The notes under the pieces were generated by a model, which worked only from the letters and a program-made list of their open reading frames with translations, was not told the DNA's origin and ran no database searches. A stretch of 64,000 nucleotides of DNA. Origin: Nitrospiraceae bacterium. GTDB taxonomy: Bacteria > Nitrospirota > Nitrospiria > Nitrospirales > Nitrospiraceae. The stretch's first letter is position 1. Every line of letters starts with the position of its first letter. Below, one piece after another: positions 8,308 through 15,837 of the stretch. Location: contig JABFSG010000032.1 of NCBI GenBank assembly GCA_013140715.1, positions 1 to 64,000 on the forward strand, given 5' to 3'. The position numbers and the translations under genes are program-made.

Positions 8308-8408
8308 TTGGGGGAGCGGCCAAGGCTGCCCTTTACTGCGCGCATCGAACGAGCACTTTCTGAATGTGCGCGTTCTGCGAGCAAGAAGGGCACCTGGCCG
8401 CTCCCCCC
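8308..8408. repeat. Family B long-hairpin repeat
   Basis: The arms around 8309-8333 (GGGGGAGCGGCCAAGG.. CCCTT) and 8386-8407 (AAGGG.. GGCCGCTCCCCCC) can pair. The loop (8336-8384) closely resembles the loop of the 41936-42030 copy on either strand (TGCTCGC..AACGCGC.. CTCGTT..GA.GCGCGCAGT). The left neighbour, the MerA-like gene, ends with a TAG at 8408-8410 exactly at the hairpin edge, as seen for family A repeats. Confidence 0.7.
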
Positions 8409-9964
8409 TATCCCCTCCTCGTCCACGCAAACAACTTCGCCAACCAGGCCTTGGTACTCGGAGTGAAGTGCTCCTTGCGCCAGAGATTCACAACTTTCTT
8501 ATTGACTTCCGCTTGGGTTGGATAGGGATGAATCGTACCTGCGATCGTCTTGGCGTCGGCGCCGCCCTTCATCGCGACGGAAAACTCGCCGATCATCTCG
8601 CCTGCGTGCGCCGCTACGATTGTGGCTCCAAGAATTTTGGCGGTGCCCTTCTGAACGTGAATCCTCGCGAAACCTTCCTCTTCTCCGTCGAGAATCGCGC
8701 GGTCGACCTCGTCGAGCTTGTGGGTAAAGGTTTCGACCTCGATGCCTTTCTCCTTCGCATCCTTCTCATACATGCCGACATGCGCGACCTCCGGTTCCGT
8801 GAAGGTACACCAGGGCATGATCAAGGACTCCACGCTGGCATAGCCGAGGCCCAGAGGATGAGGGAAGAGGGCATTCTGAATGACGATCTGCGCCATAGCA
8901 TCGGCCGCATGGGTAAATTTGTAGCGCGAACACACGTCGCCCGCCGCAAAGATCCTTGAATTGGTCGTCTGTAGCCGTTCGTTCACCTTGATCCCGTTCT
9001 TGTCATACTCAACGCCGACTGTCTCCAGTCCAATTCCCTCGACATTCGGGGTTCGCCCAACGCCGACAAGAATTTCGTCGACCGTCACATCGTACTTTTG
9101 CCCATGCGAATCGACTGTGAGCCGCTTACCACCGGCAATGATTTCTACTGTCAAATCCTTCCCACAACAGAAGAGCTTCACCCCATCACGCACCATGCGC
9201 TGTTCAACGATCTCAGCTGCATCACGGTCTTCTTTCGGCAAGATACCGTGAGCTGTTTCAATGAGGTAGACTTGGCTTCCAAAGCGGGCAAACGACTGGG
9301 CCAACTCGCAACCGATCGGGCCGGCGCCGATCACCCCGATGCGTGGCGGTAACTCTGTCAGCGAGAATACCGTTTCATTGGTGAGATACCCCGCTTCTTT
9401 CAAACCGGGCGTCGGAGGAGCCGACGCTCTCGCGCCTGTACAGACTGCAGCCTTCGCAAAGGGCAAGGTCCGGTTACCGGCCGGTCCTTCGACTTGGATG
9501 CGGTCTGGTGCGATAAAGCGCCCGCTGCCGATATAGACATCCACGCCCAACTTTGTATAACGATGGGCCGAATCGTTGTGGCTGATCCGCGCACGCAGCT
9601 TTCTCATGCGGGCCATCGAAGCCCCGAAGTCGTACTTCACACCGGGAGGAATGTGCAGGCCGAACTCCTCGGCATTCCGCAAGTCAGCCCAAGCCCTTGC
9701 AGCTCGAATGATCCCCTTTGAAGGTACGCAACCGACATTGAGACAGTCGCCGCCCATCAAATGTTTTTCGATCAAGGCCACTTTTGCCCCCAGGCTTGCG
9801 GCAATGACCGCCGTAATCAATCCTGCCGTCCCAGCCCCCAGCACCACAATGTTGTAGCGGCCGGCCGGTTCCGGATTCACCCAATTGGACGGATGGACAT
9901 TCTCCGCAAGAATTCGATTATGCTCATCGTTCGGGAGAACGAAACCCTCTTCATGCTGACTCAT
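8408..9964 (-). CDS. MerA/lipoamide-dehydrogenase-type FAD disulphide oxidoreductase
   Basis: A 518-residue flavoprotein of the class I pyridine nucleotide-disulphide oxidoreductases. The start at 9964 follows AGAGGGTC. It has an N-terminal extension of about 37 residues, then an FAD-binding GxGxxG (GAGTAG, 43-48), the redox-active CLNVGC disulphide (Cys74, Cys79) and PSK. A second NAD(P)-binding GAGPIG lies near 235 and an FAD/ribityl motif AAGDV near 355. The C-terminal active-site dyad of the partner subunit is present (HPYPTQAE). It lacks the N-terminal HMA domain and the C-terminal Cys pair of true mercuric reductases, so mercury reduction is not supported. The upstream TVP38 gene lies 82 bp away on the same strand, an association often seen in genomes. 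The physiological substrate is unknown. Confidence 0.85.
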   Translation of the reverse strand: MSQHEEGFVLPNDEHNRILAENVHPSNWVNPEPAGRYNIVVLGAGTAGLITAVIAASLGAKVALIEKHLMGGDCLNVGCVPSKGIIRAARAWADLRNAEEFGLHIPPGVKYDFGASMARMRKLRARISHNDSAHRYTKLGVDVYIGSGRFIAPDRIQVEGPAGNRTLPFAKAAVCTGARASAPPTPGLKEAGYLTNETVFSLTELPPRIGVIGAGPIGCELAQSFARFGSQVYLIETAHGILPKEDRDAAEIVEQRMVRDGVKLFCCGKDLTVEIIAGGKRLTVDSHGQKYDVTVDEILVGVGRTPNVEGIGLETVGVEYDKNGIKVNERLQTTNSRIFAAGDVCSRYKFTHAADAMAQIVIQNALFPHPLGLGYASVESLIMPWCTFTEPEVAHVGMYEKDAKEKGIEVETFTHKLDEVDRAILDGEEEGFARIHVQKGTAKILGATIVAAHAGEMIGEFSVAMKGGADAKTIAGTIHPYPTQAEVNKKVVNLWRKEHFTPSTKAWLAKLFAWTRRG

Positions 9965-10046
9965 CGCGATGACCCTCTCTGACGGCTGAGTGACCATCGC
10001 AACACTCCCACTTTTTTCTGCGTTTCACGTTTCACGGCGTCCTCGC

Positions 10047-10784
10047 TCACGCCTTTTTCGCCGTGAATTTCTTGTAGCCGATCGGCACCAGTGCAAGGAG
10101 CCCCAGCAGGGCGAAGGCGGCGATGACATTAGGAGAGGCAATTTCTTTCAACGAATTGATCGTCCCCAGTTGCCGGCCCGCATAGGCATAGACAAAGGAA
10201 CCCGGGATGATGCCCAGCGCCGTGGCGGCCACATAGCTTCCAACGTTCATCCGCGTCAAACCGGATACCAGATTGACGGCAAAAAATGGAAAGAGCGGAA
10301 TCAGCCGGAGTGTAATGAGATAGCTAAAGGCATTTTTCGCAAATCCCTGCTGGAGCGGCTCCAACCATCTGCCGAACTTCTGTTCGACCCAGTCGCGCAA
10401 CATGTAACGAGCAGCCAGAAATGCCAGTGTCGCTCCGCTTGTCGCCCCGAGGTTCACTAACAGGGTCCCGAATACACTGCCGAATAAGAACCCGCCCGCC
10501 AAGGTCAAGATGACTGCGCCGGGCAACGACAGCCCAGTCACTGCAATATAGCAAAGGACGAACAGCGCTGCGGCTCCTGCATAATTGGCTTCCGTGAAAG
10601 CCAACAGTTGATCGCGATTGTCTTTCAGCGCCGTCAAGGACAAGAACTGTCCGAGGTCAAAATAGAAAAAGGCTCCGATGGCGGCCGCGATCACCGCAGC
10701 AATGGCAATTTTCCCGGCACTCGAATTGGCCGGCACAGCTGTCTCAGATAGGGGGCTAGGCATAACAACCTCGTCCTGTATCAT
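10047..10784 (-). CDS. TVP38/TMEM64-family (DedA-like) membrane protein
   Basis: A 245-residue integral membrane protein starting at the ATG at 10784 after GAGGAG. There are about six hydrophobic segments, including one at 25-45, and the VTT/SNARE-associated core (GLSLPGAVILTLAGGFLFG, GATSGATLAFLAARYM, LRLIPLFPFFAVNLVSGLT). The family belongs to the DedA superfamily, linked to lipid transport or scrambling. It is probably cotranscribed with the downstream MerA-like reductase. A role in envelope redox or lipid homeostasis is inference. Confidence 0.85.
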   Translation of the reverse strand: MIQDEVVMPSPLSETAVPANSSAGKIAIAAVIAAAIGAFFYFDLGQFLSLTALKDNRDQLLAFTEANYAGAAALFVLCYIAVTGLSLPGAVILTLAGGFLFGSVFGTLLVNLGATSGATLAFLAARYMLRDWVEQKFGRWLEPLQQGFAKNAFSYLITLRLIPLFPFFAVNLVSGLTRMNVGSYVAATALGIIPGSFVYAYAGRQLGTINSLKEIASPNVIAAFALLGLLALVPIGYKKFTAKKA

Positions 10785-10819
10785 GGGGGCTCCTCGTATG
10801 ACTGTCAATGTCGTGTCCT

Positions 10820-10843
10820 GCCAGAATGCTGAAAAAGTCCGCC
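10820..10843 (+). repeat. Family A repeat, single (left) end
   Basis: GCCAGAATGCTGAAAAAGTC matches the left end consensus of family A (CAGGATGCTGAAAAAGTCC at 42037-42062, minus strand). No matching right end is visible downstream, so this is a solo end or the site where another element inserted. Confidence 0.6.
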
Positions 10844-10851
10844 TTGCTAAC

Positions 10852-11033
10852 CTGCATTATTCATGACTCTTCTGCTGCAATCGCCGATTCGCTGTTCCGA
10901 CGAGCCGGCAGCGGGCGGGCTGAGGAGTGGGACAGGCACCGCCGAAGACGGCGGAGCCAGTCCCCTGGGCTCCACGCGCCGATCTCATGACGCGGCTTGG
11001 CGATTTCGCGACGAATTGTCATGAATAATGCGG
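10852..11033. mobile_element. MITE-like element with 14-bp perfect terminal inverted repeats
   Basis: GCATTATTCATGAC (10854-10867) and GTCATGAATAATGC (11018-11031) are perfect inverted repeats around about 150 bp with no coding capacity. GCTAA occurs just outside both ends (10845-10849 and 11034-11038) and could be a target duplication. The interior holds a second hairpin, GGGACAGGCACC paired with GGAGCCAGTCCC. It is a non-autonomous mobile element candidate. Confidence 0.55.
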
Positions 11034-11213
11034 GCTAAGAGTTTGGTCGCCGCTCTACCCATATTCTTACAAGCTCACGACTCCGTAAGAACACAAACAA
11101 CCCCCGTAACAGATGGCATGCATAAGACATACGGCCATGGCGCGAAAATGGATGTGCGGAATGGCAAGTTCGCTCAGACTACTAGTCTCGAGGAGAAGAC
11201 AAATGGAGCCTGT

Positions 11214-11825
11214 TCAAGAGGCAGACCGGCTCACATGGGAGCCTGCGCGGGACACGTCGACGCCCGCTCTTTTTCTTGGTCGATTCGCAGGGCCCTGAAG
11301 GGGGGTTTTACGAGGGGGAGGATACTCTCTCTGATAGTTGCTGACATCGCGATTCATGTCGAGCCGTCCGAGGGTACGTTCGAACGGATCGATCATCCCG
11401 TCATGGTTCTTGTCGAGTTCTTGAAAGTGATCATGGAGGATTTCACCCGCCTGAGGGTTTGGCGCTCGACCTGCTCGGCGGTCTATGCTGGGGTCGTAGC
11501 GTTGTGGCTGCTCGAGAATTCCGTGATACGAGAGGTCCGGCTTCGGCTCGACGATGGCCGGTGCAAGCCACTTCTTCGCAACCTTCCGATGGCGATGGAT
11601 CTTCCGGGGAACGGGTTTGGCTGGTACCGGCTGCTTGCTATCCACTGCGGGAATAGCTGTAGAAACTTGCCGATCTGGCGCATGGGGCTGAACTACCGAG
11701 GACTTGGCATCCTTCTTCGTCGCGACCGTAGCAGCCAGCACCGGTGGCTCCAACTCGCCGAAACCACTCAGTGCCGCTAAGACACCTGCCAAGAGAAGCC
11801 CACATCTGTAAGATCGTAACAGCAT
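11214..11825 (-). CDS. Exported EF-hand protein
   Basis: A 203-residue protein starting at the ATG at 11825 after GAGGGA. Residues 1-32 form a signal peptide (MLLRSYRCGLLLAGVLAALSG..). A basic, Pro-rich linker (PVPAKPVPRKIHRHRKVAKK) is followed by an EF-hand calcium loop at 138-149 (DKNHDGMIDPFE, with canonical Asp1, Asn3, Asp5, Gly6, Asp9, Glu12). A degenerate second loop lies at 156-167 (DMNRDVSNYQRE). It probably binds calcium in the periplasm or on the surface; the function is otherwise unknown. The gene is not obviously in an operon. Confidence 0.65.
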   Translation of the reverse strand: MLLRSYRCGLLLAGVLAALSGFGELEPPVLAATVATKKDAKSSVVQPHAPDRQVSTAIPAVDSKQPVPAKPVPRKIHRHRKVAKKWLAPAIVEPKPDLSYHGILEQPQRYDPSIDRRAGRAPNPQAGEILHDHFQELDKNHDGMIDPFERTLGRLDMNRDVSNYQREYPPPRKTPLQGPANRPRKRAGVDVSRAGSHVSRSAS

Positions 11826-11957
11826 TGCTCCCTCGGCAAACTTTGCGAAACCTCTCAAGTGTATCAGGCCCTATGATGCCCCACAGACCCCTGATTCCTT
11901 AAATGAATTCTTATTCCAGCCCGAAGATCTCCTCATGACCAATCCACTATGCTTCGA

Positions 11958-11981
11958 GCAGGATGCTCAAAAAAACTGTCC
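11958..11981 (+). repeat. Family A repeat, solo right end
   Basis: GCAGGATGCTCAAAAAAACT carries the TGCTC form of the family A terminus, as at 44847 and 52776. It is followed by an unrelated short inverted sequence and no partner end, so it is a truncated copy upstream of the molybdenum enzyme gene. Confidence 0.55.
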
Positions 11982-12102
11982 CCAACGGACGGGGCTCTTC
12001 CAGAGCCGTCTGCCCGCGAGAGACGCTCACACCTCACATTTCACGTCTCTGCCAGTTGTCAGAAAGGCCTTGGCTCACGTAGTCTGTGACAAGGAGGCCA
12101 CC

Positions 12103-12747
12103 ATGGACGAACCAAGCAGACTGACGAAGACGAAGGAGCAATGGGCCAAGGCGCGCCGAGGGGGTGAAGAACGGGAAGTATTCTACGAAGGAGACTCCCG
12201 CTTGCCACCGGGACAACACCTCGTGGAGACCTTTCCTGTACTGGATCTGGGATTCAAGCCTGACATTGCCCTATCCGAATGGAGTCTGACCATCGGCGGG
12301 TTCGTGACCACCCCTGTTACCTGGACATGGGAGCAATTCCTAGCGCAACCCCAATTCAAAGACCTGTCCGATTTCCACTGTGTGACCAGCTGGAGCCGGT
12401 TCGACAACGAGTGGGAAGGAGTTAGTTTTAAGCACATACTGTCAATAGTGAAACCTCTGTCTTCAGCGAAGTTCGTTCTCTTCAAATCGTTCGACGACTA
12501 CACCACCAATTTGCCGCTTGAAGCCTGCGACGATCAGGACGTGCTCCTGACGTACAAATGGAACGGCAAACCCCTCACAAAGGAACATGGAGGGCCGGTT
12601 CGCGTGATTGTCCCGAAACGCTATGCCTGGAAAGGCGCCAAATGGGTGAAAGAAATCACTTTTTCGGATAGGGATGAAAAGGGGTTCTGGGAAGTGCGGG
12701 GCTACTCGAATAGCGCCTTCCCTTGGGAAAATGATCGCTATGGGTGA
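12103..12747 (+). CDS. Sulfite oxidase-like molybdopterin oxidoreductase (YuiH type)
   Basis: A 214-residue cytoplasmic protein consisting of only the sulfite-oxidase molybdopterin-binding fold. AAGGAGG precedes the ATG at 12103. Signature elements are LTIGGFVTTPVTWTWEQF, the presumed Mo-coordinating Cys93 in DFHCVTSWSRFDNEWEG, and KRYAWKGAKWVKEITFSDRDEKGFWEVRGYSNSAFPWENDRY at the end. There is no Tat signal and no dimerisation or haem domain, unlike MsrP (YedY) or SorA. The substrate is unknown. It is followed by repeat C and then the dipeptide epimerase gene. Confidence 0.85.
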   Translation: MDEPSRLTKTKEQWAKARRGGEEREVFYEGDSRLPPGQHLVETFPVLDLGFKPDIALSEWSLTIGGFVTTPVTWTWEQFLAQPQFKDLSDFHCVTSWSRFDNEWEGVSFKHILSIVKPLSSAKFVLFKSFDDYTTNLPLEACDDQDVLLTYKWNGKPLTKEHGGPVRVIVPKRYAWKGAKWVKEITFSDRDEKGFWEVRGYSNSAFPWENDRYG

Positions 12748-12766
12748 AGCTCTCTCGCCTGCCTAG

Positions 12767-12826
12767 TTCATCTGGTTGATCTGGTTAGTCTGGTTCAACC
12801 AAATCAACCGGACAAACAAGATAGAC
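12767..12826. repeat. Repeat C (TCTGGTTNA-type palindromic tandem)
   Basis: Nonamer-like units (TCTGGTTGA, TCTGGTTAG, TCTGGTTCA) read into an inverted array (AACCAAATCAACCGGACAAA), giving an imperfect hairpin centred near GGTTCAACC. A related array occurs at 24211-24287. Both begin 20 bp after the stop of a plus-strand gene, so it may act as a 3' mRNA structure. Confidence 0.65.
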
Positions 12827-12842
12827 CCATCAGATACAGAAC

Positions 12843-13940
12843 ATGCCACTCACCATACGCAAAGTGGAGTTCTGGCCGGTAGATGTACCCATCACTGACC
12901 CCTTCGTCGTTGCCACCGGCTCAAGGACGGTGGCAGAGAACGTCTTCCTCCGCGTCACCCTGACAAACGGAGCCCAGGGGTATGGAGAAGCGGCGCCGTT
13001 TCCTGAAGTCGGAGGAGAAACGCGCGAAAACTGCCTCACGGCCCTCCGACAACTCTGCAAAGCAATTATTGGTCATTCAGCCGCGGACTACAAGAAAATC
13101 GGGCTGAAGCTATCAGAGCAGGCGCGCACTCATCCAGCCACACGTTGTGCACTTGAAACCGCCGTCATCGATGCCTATTGTCGCGCATCGAATATCCCGA
13201 TGTGGCAGCTCTGGGGCGGCACGGATGTGCGAGCACGGGAGACGGACATCACCATTCCCATCACCGACCTCGACAAGACCGTCGCCCTGGCGCGCGGATG
13301 GTACGTACAGGGATTTCGCCTCTTCAAAATGAAAGTCGGCAAAGATGTCGAGTGCGACATCCGACGTCTGGAAGCCGTGCATCACGCACTTCCAGGAATC
13401 TCATTCATCGGAGACGGCAATCAGGGCTTCTCGCGCCAGGACTGCCTGACGTTTGCACGGGAGGTGAAGGCATTCGGCGGGACAATGGTATTACTTGAAC
13501 AGCCGGTGGTGCGTGAGGATCTCGATAGTATGGAGGCAATCCGCCGAGAAGCCGGTATTCCAGTTGCGGCGGATGAATCAGTCCGCTCGATCGTGGATGC
13601 GCAAGAGGTCGTCGCCCGTGGCGCGGCTGACTACATCAATATCAAGATCATGAAGACCGGTGTAGTCGAAGCAGTGGAGATTGCCTCCTTCGCCAAAACA
13701 TCCGGCATCAAGCTGATGATCGGCGGGATGGTCGAAACGCGTATCGCGATGGGCTGTTCTTTTAGCCTGGTCCTGGGACTCGGCGGCTTCGACGTACTCG
13801 ACCTGGATACCCCGCTCTTGCTGGCCAACGATCCCGTCACGGGTGGCTACCGATACAACGGCCCACACCTGCAACCCTGGTCAGGTCCAGGCCTCGACAT
13901 GAAGATAACATCTTCTCCGAACGTCACCACCATCGAGTAG
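12843..13940 (+). CDS. Dipeptide epimerase (enolase superfamily)
   Basis: A 365-residue member of the muconate lactonising enzyme subgroup, resembling L-Ala-D/L-Glu epimerases of murein-peptide recycling. Catalytic elements are in order: KxK (Lys162 and Lys164 in FKMKVG), metal ligands Asp191 (GDGNQG), Glu219 (LLEQP) and Asp244 (AADES), and the opposite-face Lys268 (NIKIMKTG). The C-terminal PDTPLLLANDP-like part reads DLDTPLLLANDP. No strong ribosome site precedes the ATG. The exact dipeptide specificity cannot be read from the sequence. Confidence 0.85.
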   Translation: MPLTIRKVEFWPVDVPITDPFVVATGSRTVAENVFLRVTLTNGAQGYGEAAPFPEVGGETRENCLTALRQLCKAIIGHSAADYKKIGLKLSEQARTHPATRCALETAVIDAYCRASNIPMWQLWGGTDVRARETDITIPITDLDKTVALARGWYVQGFRLFKMKVGKDVECDIRRLEAVHHALPGISFIGDGNQGFSRQDCLTFAREVKAFGGTMVLLEQPVVREDLDSMEAIRREAGIPVAADESVRSIVDAQEVVARGAADYINIKIMKTGVVEAVEIASFAKTSGIKLMIGGMVETRIAMGCSFSLVLGLGGFDVLDLDTPLLLANDPVTGGYRYNGPHLQPWSGPGLDMKITSSPNVTTIE

Positions 13941-13941
13941 C

Positions 13942-14136
13942 TCAACTGCTCGCTTCATCACACTTCTTACAATTCAAGGTCTCGCCGATATGCGGTTTCC
14001 GGCCTTCCTCTGTCAGAACCCATGGCCGATTCGTCATCGGAGGCTGGTGACGCACATGCTGACCATGGCCGCATTGGAGATCGGCCACCCAATCGCCGTG
14101 TTCGTCTTGGTGAAAACCAACAATGGCCCTATGCAT
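13942..14136 (-). CDS. DUF3565 protein
   Basis: A 64-residue protein starting at the ATG at 14136 after GGGGG. It matches the DUF3565 pattern throughout: AIVGFHQDEHGDWVADLQCGHGQHVRHQPP, RPWVLTEEGR and LNCKKCDE. The conserved CGHGQH and CxxC suggest a small zinc site. Function is unknown. It is convergent with the epimerase gene, with stops only one base apart. Confidence 0.85.
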   Translation of the reverse strand: MHRAIVGFHQDEHGDWVADLQCGHGQHVRHQPPMTNRPWVLTEEGRKPHIGETLNCKKCDEASS

Positions 14137-14289
14137 TAAAACCCCCACTTCCCAGAGATCGAAGAACCAAGAAGCCTGATCATAAAGACCGCTTTCGCGT
14201 GCATATCTGGAATATATTGCTAGACTTCACGCTGATAGGCTCGTGCCAGCCTACCCATTCTATCTGTCCATTACGATGGATTCTTCACC

Positions 14290-15777
14290 ATGGAAGAACA
14301 GACTCTTCGTCAGTTCCAGGATATCAGTGCACTGCTGAATTCATCGCTTGACCATCGGACCATTCTTCAACGCGCCATCGAAGCTGCCACAGTCATCATG
14401 GACGCAGAAGCAGGATCCTTGTTGTTGTTGGACGAGACAACGGGTGAATTATACTTCGATGTCGCCCATGGAGAGAAGGGTGCTGCCGTAGGTCAGGTGC
14501 GGCTCCGATTCGGCCAGGGTATCGCCGGACATGTCATGCGAACCGGGGAGCCGGTCATCGTCAATGACGTCCAGGGCGACCCCCGTTTTTTTCGCCATGC
14601 AGACCAGGCCAGTGGATTCGTCACTCGCAACATGGTCTGCACGCCCGTCACAGCACATGGACGGATCCTGGGCGTCTTGCAGGCCATCAATCGGAAACAT
14701 GACGGGACTTTTGAAGAGCAGGACCTGCAGAACTTCGTGGCGTTAGGACACCAGGTCGGGATCGCGATTGAAAACGCCAACCTCTACGAAGAAATCCAAC
14801 TCCTCTTTGAGGGGTTCATCTCCGCAAGCGTTCAAGCGATCGAAAGCCGCGATCCCACAACCTGCGGCCATAGTCAGCGTGTCGCGACACTGACCTGTCA
14901 GCTCGCTGAGGTCGTCAATCGGGTCGAATCAGGCCCCTACGCAGGAGTCTGCTTCAATGCCGACCAGATCAAAGAGATTCGTTATGCGGCCGTGCTTCAT
15001 GACTTCGGCAAAGTGGGGGTACGGGAACACATACTTGTCAAAGCCAGAAAGCTCTACCCGGCTCAGCAGGAAGCCATAAAAGCCCGCTTCGACTACATCA
15101 AACGGACTCTGGAGGTCGATACGCTCAAGCGAAAACTCACCGTCTATGAGGCCAAAGAGCGGACAAAAAAGCAATCTCTTTTGGCTCAATTCGATCAGCA
15201 ACTTGCCCGGCGGATGGAAGAACTCGACGAGATGTACTCATTCATCTTGAAGTGCAATCAACCGGCTCCTTCCTTGGCAAACCCCTCGAACAGGCTCAAA
15301 GAAATCGCCCATCTTGAATATCCTTCCTTCGACGGACCCCGACCCTATCTGACAGAAGATGAAGTAGCCGCTCTTTCGGTCCCCGAAGGCAGCCTGACCC
15401 ATGAGGAACGAAAACAGATCCAAAGACACGTAACCCACACGTTCGAATTTCTCTCGATGATCCCCTGGACCAGATCGCTTAAACACGTGCCGGCCATCGC
15501 ATGGAGCCATCATGAAAAGCTGGACGGCAGCGGCTATCCGCGTGGGCTGTCGAAAGATCATATCCCCATCCAATCCAGGATGATGACAATTTGTGATATT
15601 TACGACGCTCTAACCACGTCAGATCGGCCTTATAAATCAGCCGTCTCCACAGTGACTGCGATCCAATATCTCATGAGCCAAGTGAAGGAGGGAAAAATCG
15701 ATGCTGCTCTATTCGAACTGTTCGCGGGGGAAAGGGTCTACGAGGCGACACTTGTGAGGAATCGGAAGGTCGCCTAA
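14290..15777 (+). CDS. GAF plus HD-GYP domain protein, probable cyclic di-GMP phosphodiesterase
   Basis: A 495-residue cytoplasmic signalling protein. The GAF domain covers about residues 10-165 (AEAGSLLLLDE, FGQGIAGHVMRTGEPVIVNDV, GVLQAINR). The HD-GYP domain runs from about 180 to 490, with His194 (HSQRV), His237/Asp238 (HDFGKVG) and HHEKLDGSGYPRGL from 407. A charged, helical insertion of about 100 residues (264-370, coiled-coil-like) splits the HD-GYP domain between these motifs, which is unusual. The catalytic residues for cyclic di-GMP hydrolysis appear intact. No transmembrane segment is seen. It may act with the PilZ protein at 3758-4105. Confidence 0.85.
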   Translation: MEEQTLRQFQDISALLNSSLDHRTILQRAIEAATVIMDAEAGSLLLLDETTGELYFDVAHGEKGAAVGQVRLRFGQGIAGHVMRTGEPVIVNDVQGDPRFFRHADQASGFVTRNMVCTPVTAHGRILGVLQAINRKHDGTFEEQDLQNFVALGHQVGIAIENANLYEEIQLLFEGFISASVQAIESRDPTTCGHSQRVATLTCQLAEVVNRVESGPYAGVCFNADQIKEIRYAAVLHDFGKVGVREHILVKARKLYPAQQEAIKARFDYIKRTLEVDTLKRKLTVYEAKERTKKQSLLAQFDQQLARRMEELDEMYSFILKCNQPAPSLANPSNRLKEIAHLEYPSFDGPRPYLTEDEVAALSVPEGSLTHEERKQIQRHVTHTFEFLSMIPWTRSLKHVPAIAWSHHEKLDGSGYPRGLSKDHIPIQSRMMTICDIYDALTTSDRPYKSAVSTVTAIQYLMSQVKEGKIDAALFELFAGERVYEATLVRNRKVA

Positions 15778-15837
15778 CCCCTCACACCTACCTCTGGCTA
15801 TCATCAAAACCCTTTTCTGCCTCGGTCGACCTTCTGC

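Larger units (their letters stand above)
10785..11213. other. Intergenic stretch made mostly of repeats
   Basis: This stretch holds one end of a family A repeat (10820-10843) and a MITE-like element (10852-11033). No coding frame looks real. The rest (11034-11213) shows nothing recognisable. Confidence 0.7.

Noticed and set aside
8227-8430. N-terminal extension of the DUF3047 gene
   Set aside because: It is Arg-rich, lies over the family B repeats and has no ribosome site; a signal peptide starts at the chosen ATG.
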